From: Eunapius fragilis
Taxonomy: Eukaryota; Porifera; Demospongiae; Spongillida; Spongillidae
Reading direction: 5' to 3'
Assembly (NCBI GenBank): GCA_963681505.1
Contig: OY811975.1
Coordinates: forward strand, 1,384,586-1,448,585
DNA length: 64,000 bases
The number at the start of each line of letters is the position of its first letter. The stretch's first letter is position 1. Of this stretch, positions 47,773-59,670 are shown piece by piece. The notes beneath the pieces are model-generated. The model saw nothing but the letters and a program-made list of their open reading frames with translations. It was not told the DNA's origin and ran no database searches. The translations under genes were made by a program, and so were the position numbers.

Positions 47773-48834
47773 TTACTGCAATAGATCCGTGGGGTGAAGA
47801 AACATGGGGTGAAGAAAATGGTTGTAGGCAGTTCTGCTCAAACAGTGCACCAAACGTTGACGAAGATTTTTTTGCTCAAATGTCACCTCCCCTAAATTTT
47901 CCCCCAATGCAGCATGGTAGGCGAAAGCAATGGCAAATAATCCACAGTCCACTCCTCCTGTTTGCTGTTGAACGGGCATTGCTCTCACAGTTAGAACATT
48001 GCTTTGGGTGGCTTCTTTGTAGATTATGGCAATTTGCTCTTTCAGGCTATCACTTAAAACATGGTTGAATTTGCTATCATACAGCCTGACCTCTCCTTCA
48101 TGATAGCTGGTGGTCACCCAGTGGTCACGTTCAGGTACAAAAAAACCTGTACAACTGCATAGGGCAATGTAATAAATAAAATGTGCATTCATGTCATAAT
48201 GGCATACCTTCCTGAAATGATCCATCACTTATCAATGCTGGAGAGAATCCCTTATTTTGAAACAGTAGAGTAGACTGCAAACCAGCTAAATGTTGAAATT
48301 GTTTTTTCAGGAGTTTTTGTGCAGCTTGAATGTGTTCATCAGTCAACATTTCGTTGGTTTCAATAATTGTTTTATGCTTGTAGCTGAGTGATAAATCTTT
48401 AATCCAATGGGGACACTGCTGCAAAAAATTTGCATGAACAGTCAAATTTAACAATATACATGTAAAGAATAATTTGCACACCTTTTGTGATTTGATGACA
48501 TTTCTCTTTGAAGATTTATTTGAAGAACTCAATACAGACTATATATTCACACCCATAGCAATTGAGACATCAGGAGTTTATGGGTCAGAGACCTTGAAAT
48601 TTCTGAAGGAGCTTGGCCATCGCCTTAAACAGACATCAGGAGAGTGTAATGCCTACTCCTACTTGCTGCAAAGGCTATCAGTTGCAGTCCAACGTGGAAA
48701 TGCCACTTCTGTTATGGGTTCTGTGGACCAGCATGCAGTGGAAGACTTTTTTCAGTAACTTTTTATTAGTATAGTTAATTGAGTGTATGATTTCTGTAAT
48801 TACCAAAATATTAAAAGACAAAATATTAATCTCC

Positions 48835-48866
<32 letters not shown>

Positions 48867-48880
48867 GACTTCATCTTCAT
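47773..48880 (-). pseudogene. Ulp1/SENP-type (C48) cysteine protease, interrupted by a LINE
   Basis: Exons read 48208-48418 and 47773-48146 with GT-AG borders. The catalytic set is visible in order: His in RDHWVTTS, Asp in RLYDSKF, Gln in MPVQQQTGG and Cys in GVDCGLFAIAF. The upstream part ETNEMLTDEHIQAAQKLLKKQF is one I recall from invertebrate C48 proteins often linked to transposons. C48 enzymes remove SUMO or related modifiers in the nucleus. A short first coding exon ends at 48482 and its start lies beyond a LINE insertion (48541-48860), with the ATG at 48880. The catalytic exons look intact, so a shorter product from another start is possible. Whether this is a host or transposon-borne gene is open. 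Confidence 0.6.
48541..48860 (+). mobile_element. 5'-truncated LINE 3' end with poly(A) and target duplication
   Basis: It encodes FTPIAIETSGVYGSETLKFL and RLSVAVQRGNATSVMGS, the same C-terminus as at 42969-43514. A poly(A) run (about 48836-48860) closes it, and AATACAGACT occurs on both sides (48531-48540 and 48861-48870). This is the signature of target-primed reverse transcription, and it places the family among LINEs. Confidence 0.85.
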
Positions 48881-49011
48881 TTTAAAAGAATTGATTTTAA
48901 TGGGTCAGTCATTGTAAAATATGTACAATAATTATAATATGTTATACACAACACCATTACATTTTAAAGCTACACAGTTATTAATACACTGGAATGGAAA
49001 AGTTGGGTAGA

Positions 49012-49261
49012 CTAACATCCAGTTGCCAATGAACGGGACAACAGAGCTTTGGCATCAGCTTTGACTAGGACCAGGTTTAACTGGCCATAGAGAGCAGAAG
49101 TGGCCTTCATGGGACTTGCAAAAATTTGATCTGATTGCAAGGCACACAGCCAGCTGAGAAAGGTTTGCCTGTGCTTCAGGCCCATAAACCTTGACTGCCA
49201 AAGGCACACCCACCCACCCCAGCTCCAAGTTTATTTTCAGACCACTGAGCCATTGATCCAT
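49012..49261 (-). mobile_element. LINE C-terminal fragment, minus strand
   Basis: The minus strand shows ELGWVGVPLAVKVYGPEAQA and a following alanine- and leucine-rich end, aligning with GWLCIPLAVETYG and GWKCVPLVVETFG of the other fragments. No tail or target duplication was identified. Confidence 0.55.
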
Positions 49262-52200
49262 TTGTTATAGCACATTAAAAATCAATTCATCAGTAATAGC
49301 AAAGAATGTAACCTTTGTTTTTTTAGGTTTGATTGTGGGAACAAGTGGGCGTTATCTCTGTGGTCTGAGCTTCTAAGCGTCGGCAGTTTTACTGTATTTT
49401 AGGAAGCGACATCTCTATTCAAATACATCCGCTAAAGCCCAATTGGTACATCGGCAATAGGGTGTATTGCTAATTGTATTCATGACACTTCATATCCTAC
49501 ATAGAACCTACTAACGTACGTTTCCGATTCAATCAATTTGTTTGTTTCATGCGTAAAATCACCCATTACAGTTACGCTGGTGAAACTTAATACAAGCATT
49601 CATGTACATGTATAAAAACTACAGCTCTTGCAGTTAACATCATTCTTTATCAGCGACTTGTCCATCACAGCTTCAATTCGATATCTCCATTAGCGATAAT
49701 ATTAAGCTCCACTTGCTCTTTCACGTGGCAGTAGGTACCCTTGAACTCACCGACGAAGTATTCAGACTCTTTACTATTGGAGTGGTTATGAACGGGCAAG
49801 GTTAATCCTACTGTACATTGCGGCTTAGGTGGCTCCTTCTTCGTTGTGCGGCATTTGCAGAGTAATGACATCACCCAAGCCGCTCGGACGTCGCCGTTTA
49901 GTACGCAGAAGAAGATAAAAATGAAGAACCCTTGCAACGAGTTAGCAACTGTGAATGCGATCTGGAACGCCTTGTCAGCGTTAGCGATTGTCAATGCTCC
50001 GAATACCCACGTGAGACCAAGCAGACAGAATATCCCAGTGATGTTAGACAATAGTTTGATGGTACCGAAATTATTCACTGGTCCATTAGATCGCTTGATG
50101 AGGTGCTTGATAAGGGTCAGGATCACCACGACGAATATGACTGCATTGAAGGAAATTACCAGGAGGATTGGTCCCAAAAATGCAGCAAAAAATACGGTTA
50201 CATTATTGATGAAGCAACTGAAAGGGTTAAGTGTAAATGCAACATAAGTACAAAATGATGGACGTACTATCCTTCAGTTGAGTTATGCCTGACTCTGACA
50301 AGTAAATTCCTATCGATTGAGAGCGGGATTAGCACTGGAACCAACGGAACGACTGAGTGGTACAAAGAACACATTGACGTGAACATGAATGTAATGTCCC
50401 ATGCAAACATACCCCAACAGATGATGGAGACAGCAATGATATAACGTGTGGTGATTCGGACAAACACAATCACAATTTTCTGGAACATGAGGAGGGCCTC
50501 GGCCCCCATCCACATCACAGCCACCAGGGTGAAGTAGTGTATCAACACGGACACAGTCACACAGCCACCAAAACTTTCAGTCCTATCAATGCCAATCACA
50601 AACACCAACAACATGCCAATGAGGGCACAACATAGCTGGATGTGGAACTTGGAAACATCTTTTTGCCTTAGTTTCCTAAACAGTTACAATTTATTTACAC
50701 ACTATCAGTAAGTGGATACATTATATGTTATTACTTTATCAGCAGTAGAGTAATAAGTGCTAGTACCACACCAGATAGGGACAGTGCTATGCCAATGTAT
50801 GAGATGACTTCCAATGCACCATGAACAACCTTATCCAATTGCTGATTGGGCTGGACCCTAATTGATATGTCCTGTATTGATATTGCAATGCTTGTATATA
50901 GCACACTTTCTTTTGACACTCGGAGTCTTACCACAAGGATGGCAAAGTTTGTCAAGTGGAAGCATTGGCACTCAATACTGGAAACAGCTGTCAGATTGCT
51001 TTGATGCACATATGTAACACATCCATCAGTAGTCCAGTTGCCTTTGCCACCTGTATGGGAAATAAACCATATGCTGCATAATAATTTATCCTACTCTCTC
51101 TCAAATTTCCTATGCAATTTCTTTAGTCACCATTTATCCTATCACTTATACATATGTCATACCTGCAGCTTGAAAATCCCAGCTAACACAGATGTAGTTT
51201 GTAAAGTTCTATGCAAAATAGTGTTAAACATAAGTTATATGCTATCATGATAATGAATTTACTTACTTCATTTGGTATGGTAAAAATAAGCACAACTGGA
51301 TCAGTGAGATTGTTTGTCATACCACCAACAACTGTAACACCAATAATAAGAGACCACAGTAATATCATTTAAAACATGATTTGCCAATGGAAATAACGAT
51401 GCAGTCTTATATATGGAAAAGAAAATTCCAACGTTAGTTAAATTAGAAGTAGCTTTTATTGAATCGAACAATGAAGGTGGAAGAGCAACTGAAGCAGTTA
51501 ACTTAGGACGATTAGGATCAGTAGATGTATTTGTAGTTCCTCCCTGTATTTGTTCGTAACCTTCCGTTGAAAATTTCTTTCCTTCAGTGGTAAGCTTTTC
51601 TAATGAAATCTGAATGCCAGAGTAAATAAGCACTAAATCTGTATCAAATGCAATTTACCCTTTCAGCAAAAAATACAGCTTGGTTTGTAGATACGCGAAT
51701 TTTTATAAAGTTGTTCTGCTGAACAAGATTAGCAGCAATTATCTCAAAGTTCTCCACCAGTCTGTGAAATAATGCAGTTTAAAAGAAAATTACACAATGA
51801 AAAATAAGCAATTACACTGGGCCATATTTGCTCAAAACTGATGAATGCCATTTTTGGACGCTGCTTAACACTGTAACCACATTGATAATGGTCTGATTGA
51901 GGAAATTATTATCATCTGCAATAACTACATGTAGATAAAAGGTGTGCAGGATACCTCTGGCTGTATAGGCACTTCCGGTGATGATATGTTGGAGATTTGT
52001 TTGATCACATTTGCCACAACAGCCAAGTTAAAAATGCTCTGGTCCACCTGTTGTGTGGCTTGGGATACCAAAGTCTGCAGCTGTGTTGTAATGTTTACCA
52101 TATAATTGGCTGTAATGGTTTGCTGTAAATGATGGAAGGATTGTAAAATTAGCAGCATTGCACATAGATTAAGTTTCAAGCTACATTTTGTATGGCAGTG

Positions 52201-54743
52201 TTTAGGTCTTTGAACTGTCTGGTGACAATGGTGGGACACTGTGAGGCATCTTCGGTCCACTTCAGGTCTCCATTGCAGAACCTTGTGATGTTCTGACCCA
52301 CCACTCCATATTGACACATCTGGGAAATGGTTTGGCCAATTGCTACTTCAGGCCAACTGTATATTCCACGGTCCCCATTGGACGAATTCAGGTCACAGCT
52401 GCAAAATTCCATTGCTGCAAAGCAAGTACTCTTCTAATTATTTGCTTAGAATAGTAACAAAGCATGCATACCAGATACATTTAGATTGAGAGAGCTTGCT
52501 ATATGAATAGAAGAAACATTTCCTATCATTGAATTAATTGAATGTAAAAATGTTTGGGTGTCGAGGTTGAGAAAGATAATTATTTTGCACCCAATCCTGC
52601 TCCATCCATTGATGACATCATTTTCGCACCTACGAAGTCATGAATGGATCATACATGATGTAGTTATGCTTAGCTGTACCTCTGTACTGCAGCACACAAT
52701 GCTACTATACTATCTGGTGTGGGTGCTTCACTTTCCATCAGAGTGATACTGTTGTTGGTAAACTGTATCAACTGAAAGAAAGTTATTAATGATTGCAGTT
52801 TTGTATTCATCCACTCACCTCATCCTGGAACAATGACAAAGTCCCATCATTCTGGTGGTTATCAACACTAGTTAGTGAAGATACCTTGAGATATACCACA
52901 GAAGGTTTAGATGGTGGGACTAACAAAGTTAATAAAAAATTTAATAAATTTATTGTGTTATCGCAGAGGACCTCACCAGGTGGCGTTATAGCTGTGACAA
53001 CAGCATTTGGGCCACACCCACCTGCAGTACAGGCACGCAGAAATATGGTGTACATGGTATTACTTAACATGTTTTGAAGTAGAATAGTGGATGTATTTGT
53101 GACACTGTAAGGGCTTGCTGGAGAGCCAGTTGGTGGACTGTACATCACCTTTGTAGTGACTACAACAGTAATGACAGTGACACAGTTCCTTCCTTACCAT
53201 GTATCCTGTTATGATTCCATTACTGCACTTTGGTGAGCTCCATGATACACGTAAACTGCTGTAGCTAAGGGAATTGACAGTAACATTGAGAGGTGAAGTA
53301 GGTGGGGCTTGAAGTGTGGTAAAAAATCGAGGTACGGACACTTTTCCGAATCCTGCTGCCATATTTGCCAATACATCAAATGTGTAGGCTGTGTATGGTA
53401 CTGGACACATTAATGCAACAGGTGGATTATGGGAGTACATGCGTGGCAGGTAACGTACTAAGCAACAAGGTTTGGAGTTCCAAATATCTCTGGTATCTTG
53501 GAACTGTGATGAAGTAACTAAAATTTTGTCCATTTAAACAGCTATTATCAATCAATCTAGGGCTGACAACAGTGATGTTTACAGAGTATGAGGCAATGAC
53601 ATAGTTCTTTTCCAGAGGACAACTCCATGTGAGATTGGCAGAGGTAGAGGTGAGGGAATTAACTGGAACCTCAGGTGGCTGAGGGACCTGAGCTTGCACT
53701 GTAAATGACCAGTGAATTAAAGAAATGTCTACAATTCACGTATTTCCAAACTCACCATTATGGGACGAATCAAGTACGGGTTTACTAAATGGTCCAGGTC
53801 CTTGACTGGTGTAGGCTCTCACTGAAATGTTGTATTGAACACATTCCTGCAGTGTACCTAATACAAGTTGGGTCTGGGCACCACTTGTATTCACGTAACT
53901 GATCCCAAGCTGCCCACTTTGCAATGGCCATGTGTACTTAACCTCGTAGAGTGCAATGACCACACAGTTATTGATAGCATTACCATTCCAACTGATATTG
54001 ATGGACGTTGGGGTAATAGTGGTGGCTGTCACATTGATGGGAGCACCGATGTTTGCTGAGGAAAATATGCTTTGATTTAATCTGCAAAATAGTAATCATA
54101 AGCAGACACATTATTGCAACTACACACACTTACGCACTCGATTGCATTATCAAATACACATTAGCGTTAGATATCACACATGTACACACATACCTTTGCA
54201 AATAAAATTAAGATCTTTGTAACTTGCATGCGGAACACTAAAGATTAAAAATTTATCTTTCAATAGCTTCACACAATATTGACACATCACTTTGTTTGTT
54301 TGGTGATTATAATGATAGTATTTTTAAGTGAGTGTTATACTTTTAGTGCTTCTACATTTCAGACAGATCCTGTAATCTGTCAAAGGTAAAGAGTTAACCA
54401 GGTCATTCAATATGTGGTCAACCACCGATCAAGAGGAGCAATATTGGTCAGTGAACGTCCACAGCACCAACAGTCACAGCCAAAGAGTAGTAGAATGAGG
54501 CAATTCAAAAACAGAGGAACCCTTGGCACGCAGGCTTCAAATTAATGTCCAGAATTCTTCTTGACCAAAATGGATGCCAGACATCCATCATAAGCTGAAT
54601 TTTTAGTTTTGTCTTGCCGGATCTAAACTGTGTACGCATCTTGTCATGAATCACCATATGAAGACTGACCTGTGGCCAATGTCTGGTGGTATTGATCGTT
54701 TAACTGATGAATACACTGAAATTGCAGTCCATTCAATTTCTCC

Positions 54744-55015
54744 ACAAGTAAGAACATTCTCTATGAGAAAGTTGGTGAAATATAGGATTTGAAGTAATGG
54801 TAGTGTAAAAAGCAAGGAAACAAAGGTCTGTAATAGTAAGGAAAAAAGTCATAGTCCTATATTTAGCCCGTTTATAGTATATACTAAGTTCGTGTGCTAA
54901 ACATAAGACTATGACATTTCCCGTACTATTACAGACTCTTGTTTCCTTGCTTTTTACACCACCACTGCCTTCAAATCCTATCAACTTTCTCATAGACAAT
55001 GTTTCTAGTTACTTG
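54744..55015. mobile_element. MITE family 1, copy at the site matching 7531-7811
   Basis: Same termini (acaagtaagaacattctc at the left, agttacttgt at the right) and same flanks as in unit A. About 10 bp shorter near the right end. Confidence 0.8.
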
Positions 55016-56667
55016 TTTCATAGATTTTTTTCTCATACAGGGGAGGCACTGAACAGTGGACTTTCATACCGGACTTTTGACATCATCCAGCAAACATTAA
55101 TGTGGTTTAGGCGTTGCGGGATGGGAAAGATGTCTGCATTGCATAACATTGTGCAATTTTTCACATGCTATGGACGTTCTTAAACCATGACGCTACTCCA
55201 GTATCATGCTCTTAAAATTTTACATCTACATGCTTAACTCACATGCATGTTCCATCATATGCATGCATATCACGCGACTACAGCGATCAACATGCGCCGG
55301 TTGATCTTACCTATTACTGCCTTGGCGTAGCGTTTAGTACCGGCGCACAATACAATTACCAAACTATACAAACGACTATTTGATCACAGTACGCCCTCCT
55401 GTAGCCCAATCTGAAGCCATTGATGAAATTTCCATTTTAAAATGTGTTCCGATCACAAGTTAAGCGTGGTCAAGATAATTTCGGGACTGGGTACGAGGAC
55501 GGACAGCTAATGTTCTCTGCAACCGCGCGGTTTTATGACTTGAAACATATGACGAAATTACTCACTTTTGTCTTCTGATTCGATTAAGACGACTAGTAAA
55601 ACGATCCGATCGTAAGGAGTCACATAAACGGATCGCGTGATTTTAATGATTTCATAGTTGGGATCAAATCCTATATGGAAGTTTCTAGAGAAACGTTCGA
55701 TCAACAGTGGGGCTGATCAGAGGTAATGTACTGCATGGTCTGTTGTACTTGTATATTAATGTTTCATTCCAATACCATGCAGAATGCAAAGAACAAAATG
55801 TTACTGCCAAAATTGCTGTTGACTGTCTTTTGGATCACAAGGGTAGTTATTTTGTATCCGTACTTTACATCTATTTATGCCCACCACTATTGCCAACATC
55901 CTGACTTTGGAGCTCCTATTAATGTCTGCTGAATGTACATGCAGGAATGGAGGAAGGAGGGGCAGAATTATAAAATTCCATGTTTGCATGCATGTTGGTG
56001 CAAACGTAAAAATAAGCAGTATATAGAATTGGCTGGCAGAATTTGATTCACCAATCAGTGTACTTCATGTTGTAAAGATAAGCCATAAATGTAATATTTG
56101 CCAAAATAAACAATTTTACCGGGCATTAAATGAATCAAATGGTAAAAGGAGATGAAAATACAATTACAGTTGTTGAAATGTGTAAATAGACTATACAATT
56201 GTTTATATAGTGTTTGTAGACGAAAAAGATATTCATTTTCTTATATTGTACTGTTTAATTGTATTTCTTCAGCTCTCCTTTCAAAATTTGAAAACTGCAT
56301 AAATGAAACTGATGTATGTTTTATGGGGATTAGTCTCATACAGATTTTTAAAAGTCTTACTTAAATCAGAACCTCTTATGTTCAATGTTTTGAATTAATA
56401 TCGTACTGAATAGCAAGTCTACACCTTGTTATTCCTCAATGCCACAGTTTTTATTGCGATTGTACATGAATTTTAAAAAGTTGTCACTTTGACAGTACGC
56501 AAGAACGAATTTTAAAGGTAATTTGTTGCTCTTTCTAACCATTATAATATTATAACAAGTAGTAAAAAACATTCTCTATTGCAGGAAGAGGGGAAGGGTG
56601 TGAGAATGATGAATAGAACAACTAATGGTCTTACTTCTTTATATCGCTCATCCATGATGAAAAAAAA

Positions 56668-56934
56668 TTCAAGCAACAAGCATTCTGTATGAGAAAGTTG
56701 GTGTCATAGAATTGGAAGGCAAGGATTGGAAGGCAATAGTGGTGTGAAATGAATGAGACAGGAGTCTAATAATAAGGGAAAATGTATAGTCCTACATCCC
56801 ACACCTACAAATGTGTGAAATAAAGGATTATTTTATTATTAGGCCCTTGTTTTCTTCCTTTATACACCACTATTGCCTTCCAATCCTACATGCAAACAAC
56901 GTTCTCATAGATAATGCTTTATTACTTGTGTCAT
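56668..56934. mobile_element. MITE family 1-related copy, both arms present
   Basis: The left part gtatgagaaagttggtgtcat pairs with the right part ending aacgttctcatag and ttacttgt. The centre carries cccacacctacaaatgtgtg. Unit A keeps only the left arm and centre. Confidence 0.7.
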
Positions 56935-58299
56935 GGTATTTTTCTTTGTTAAATGAGAGATAGAGATAAAGCGTACTAACGTGGCTATTTTGAAATAAGT
57001 GCTATTTATCTTTCTCACATCCAAACTGCTACACAGTTCAGGAGGTTGCGTCTGCTAAATAGAAGAGGGGGGTGTCCCAATGTGGAATTTGGACATCTGT
57101 GGAAGTGGGGATGCTATGATGTATGGGAATGAGAGGCATCCATTGGTTTCTTTGGAGTGGTGTCTACATGTGGAGATGGAAGGTGGAACTGGGGGTACAT
57201 CTGCTGGTGAGGGTAGGGAATCTCACATGGAGGAGGGGGCATCTATACTAGTGGAGATGGATGCCTAGATGTGGAGGAGCTAGTAGCATCCATTGGTAGC
57301 CTTGTAGTGACTTGGACATCCCAACATGAAGGGGACTTGATGGAACTAGTGGGGGGTGTCCACTGGTGGAGATACAATGTTTACTCTTACTGAACAGTTA
57401 ACAAGGTACTTGTATTTACAGGCATTCATAAATACGACAGGAATACCAAAGGTGGGTACTGTGCTGGCTAGCACATAATTTTTAGCTTTGGAAGTGCGGG
57501 TGTAGCTTGTAGTATGTCAGTAGATGTATGGTCCTGTGCGAGATATTTGTTATCGAGCCCTATACATCAAAATTCGGTACTGGTAACTATTCGCTTTTGT
57601 ATTTTGCTCGATGTGTCATACATGTCTGACACCTAAATAAATCAATTGTATTGTATGCACTTGCAGTTGCAAGGTAGTATTACTATTGCAATGGAATGAA
57701 TGCACAATCCAATGTAATTGGAATTCAATTTTTGCTTTTCCAAAGAGGTATGTATTATTGAATTCTTATTGGCTATCTAAATCAATGTACCGCATAGGCA
57801 TCGGGATAGCAAACATGGTTGTAGACCAAGCTGTGGCTCAATCAAGTGAACATAACCATGTAAGGCATTTGCTACGATGAAAATACAGCAGTTAACATTT
57901 GCCATGTAGTGAAGTGGAGCTGATGAGGGTCACAATTTCAGCTCACAGGTTCCATCATAGATAACAAATCTATGGTTCCATATATGTCGGATAATGAAGC
58001 CATTAAAAACAATGACTCTCGTCGATCTGGAGGAACAACCGTAAATCGGATCATTTCCCTCTTTGTCGCTATCGAACTATTACACAAATCGGAGCAGTTT
58101 TGCTGTATCATAACTGCGCGCGCTTTTAGAGAACAAAAATACTCGTGCCCACGTCTCGTACTCTGCCCAACTGTGTCATATTTCTTCTACTTTTAGTGTT
58201 ATTACAGGGCCGTCGCGATTGCACGGTTTTTACCTGACCACTTTTCGCTCGTGTCTCAGTCACAGTTTTTTATTATTTTAAAAGAACAATCGATAGCTA

Positions 58300-58563
58300 C
58301 CATCTGGTACCTCAAATCTACCTCTGGGCTGAGCCCACTCGTGGAATGCATACCTATTTCAGTAGCCAATTAGACAGTATTGTTAGGCACGCCTCCTTGC
58401 GGCCATGCATTCAACAATTGGGTTCAGCTCTAGAGAGCAAGAAGGCATTGCTAACACCACTGTTTATATCAGGAGATGTTGCCATGCCCACCCAACTTCA
58501 CCACAAATTAGGTAGGTATGCATTCCACCATTAAGCTCAGTCCAAGGATGAAGTACCAGATGG
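58300..58563. mobile_element. Imperfect inverted-repeat element, copy in unit B
   Basis: Aligns with 10662-10925, with the same outer arms around catctggtacctc and gaagtaccagatg. Confidence 0.65.
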
Positions 58564-59670
58564 AGAGTCACCTAAATGTCCGGTGGTCTGGCAACATCTC
58601 AGGGCAGAAGTTCCTGATGTATTTACTATCACATATTCTCGGGCAATAGTGATATATTACGAATCTTGTAAAGTAGTATGTTGTTTAATTACACCCCACC
58701 CCCCACCCCCCACCCCAGCACTATTACATTATCTCACCCTTCACTGTATGAATTCAATTAATATGCATGTCGTTTTCCAGGTTCATCATGGGCAGGAGAG
58801 AGCAGAAAATGATGCTGTATGTTCCATTTATTTAGTATGTAATTTTATATTGTATTTTGTACTCCTCAGATTTTGTTGTGTGAGAATGGATATGTTACCA
58901 TGACATAACTATTACCATGTCATTTCTAGTTGCAGTAATTTTTAGTAAGTTTATGGGCCTATACAGCTTGAGAGACTGAGGTAAGTACTGAAAATTCATA
59001 ACTCATTTAACTATGAACAAACAAGCATCCTGTAGAGGAATAGATAAAATAATCTCCATGTGGGTAGAAAAGCTTAGTATTAGTATAACTTATAAAATTA
59101 TTGTGCACATTGTATATAAGTTTGCATTTTGCTTCCAGCCATCAACACTTTGATATAAATGGGAACGAAAAACTCTGTGTGTGAGGAGCAGATTGGTGCA
59201 ATCCATATTTTTAACAGGTTTGAGTACGATTATCACCACAATGTCGATGAGAGCCTTCACAATGACACGCCAAGAAGCTAAAATTGCCTGCAGTACTACA
59301 TGTATTGGCATACAATATATCAATGAAATTAATATTGAATGTGTGAAACCAATGACAATGAATTTAATTAGGCATGCGGCTGAGCATTACCCACTGGCTT
59401 GATCACAGAGATCATTGGGATTAAGCCATTGCAATGAACACTGATGGTTTCTTTAGTTATCAATGCAATGCGCTTTATATACTGATGATCGAGCTGCAAA
59501 ATTTTCTCTATTGCCCGAGCGAGTACTGTATTTAATGCGCATGAAAAGAGGAGTGTGTTGTTGAGGAATGTGGTGCTAACTTCTAATCGGTCCCTTTGCG
59601 CTTTAGTAAATCCGTCGCTTCTAGATTAACTGCTTCGTGCATGATTCAATACCTAATAATTCTGTCGTTA

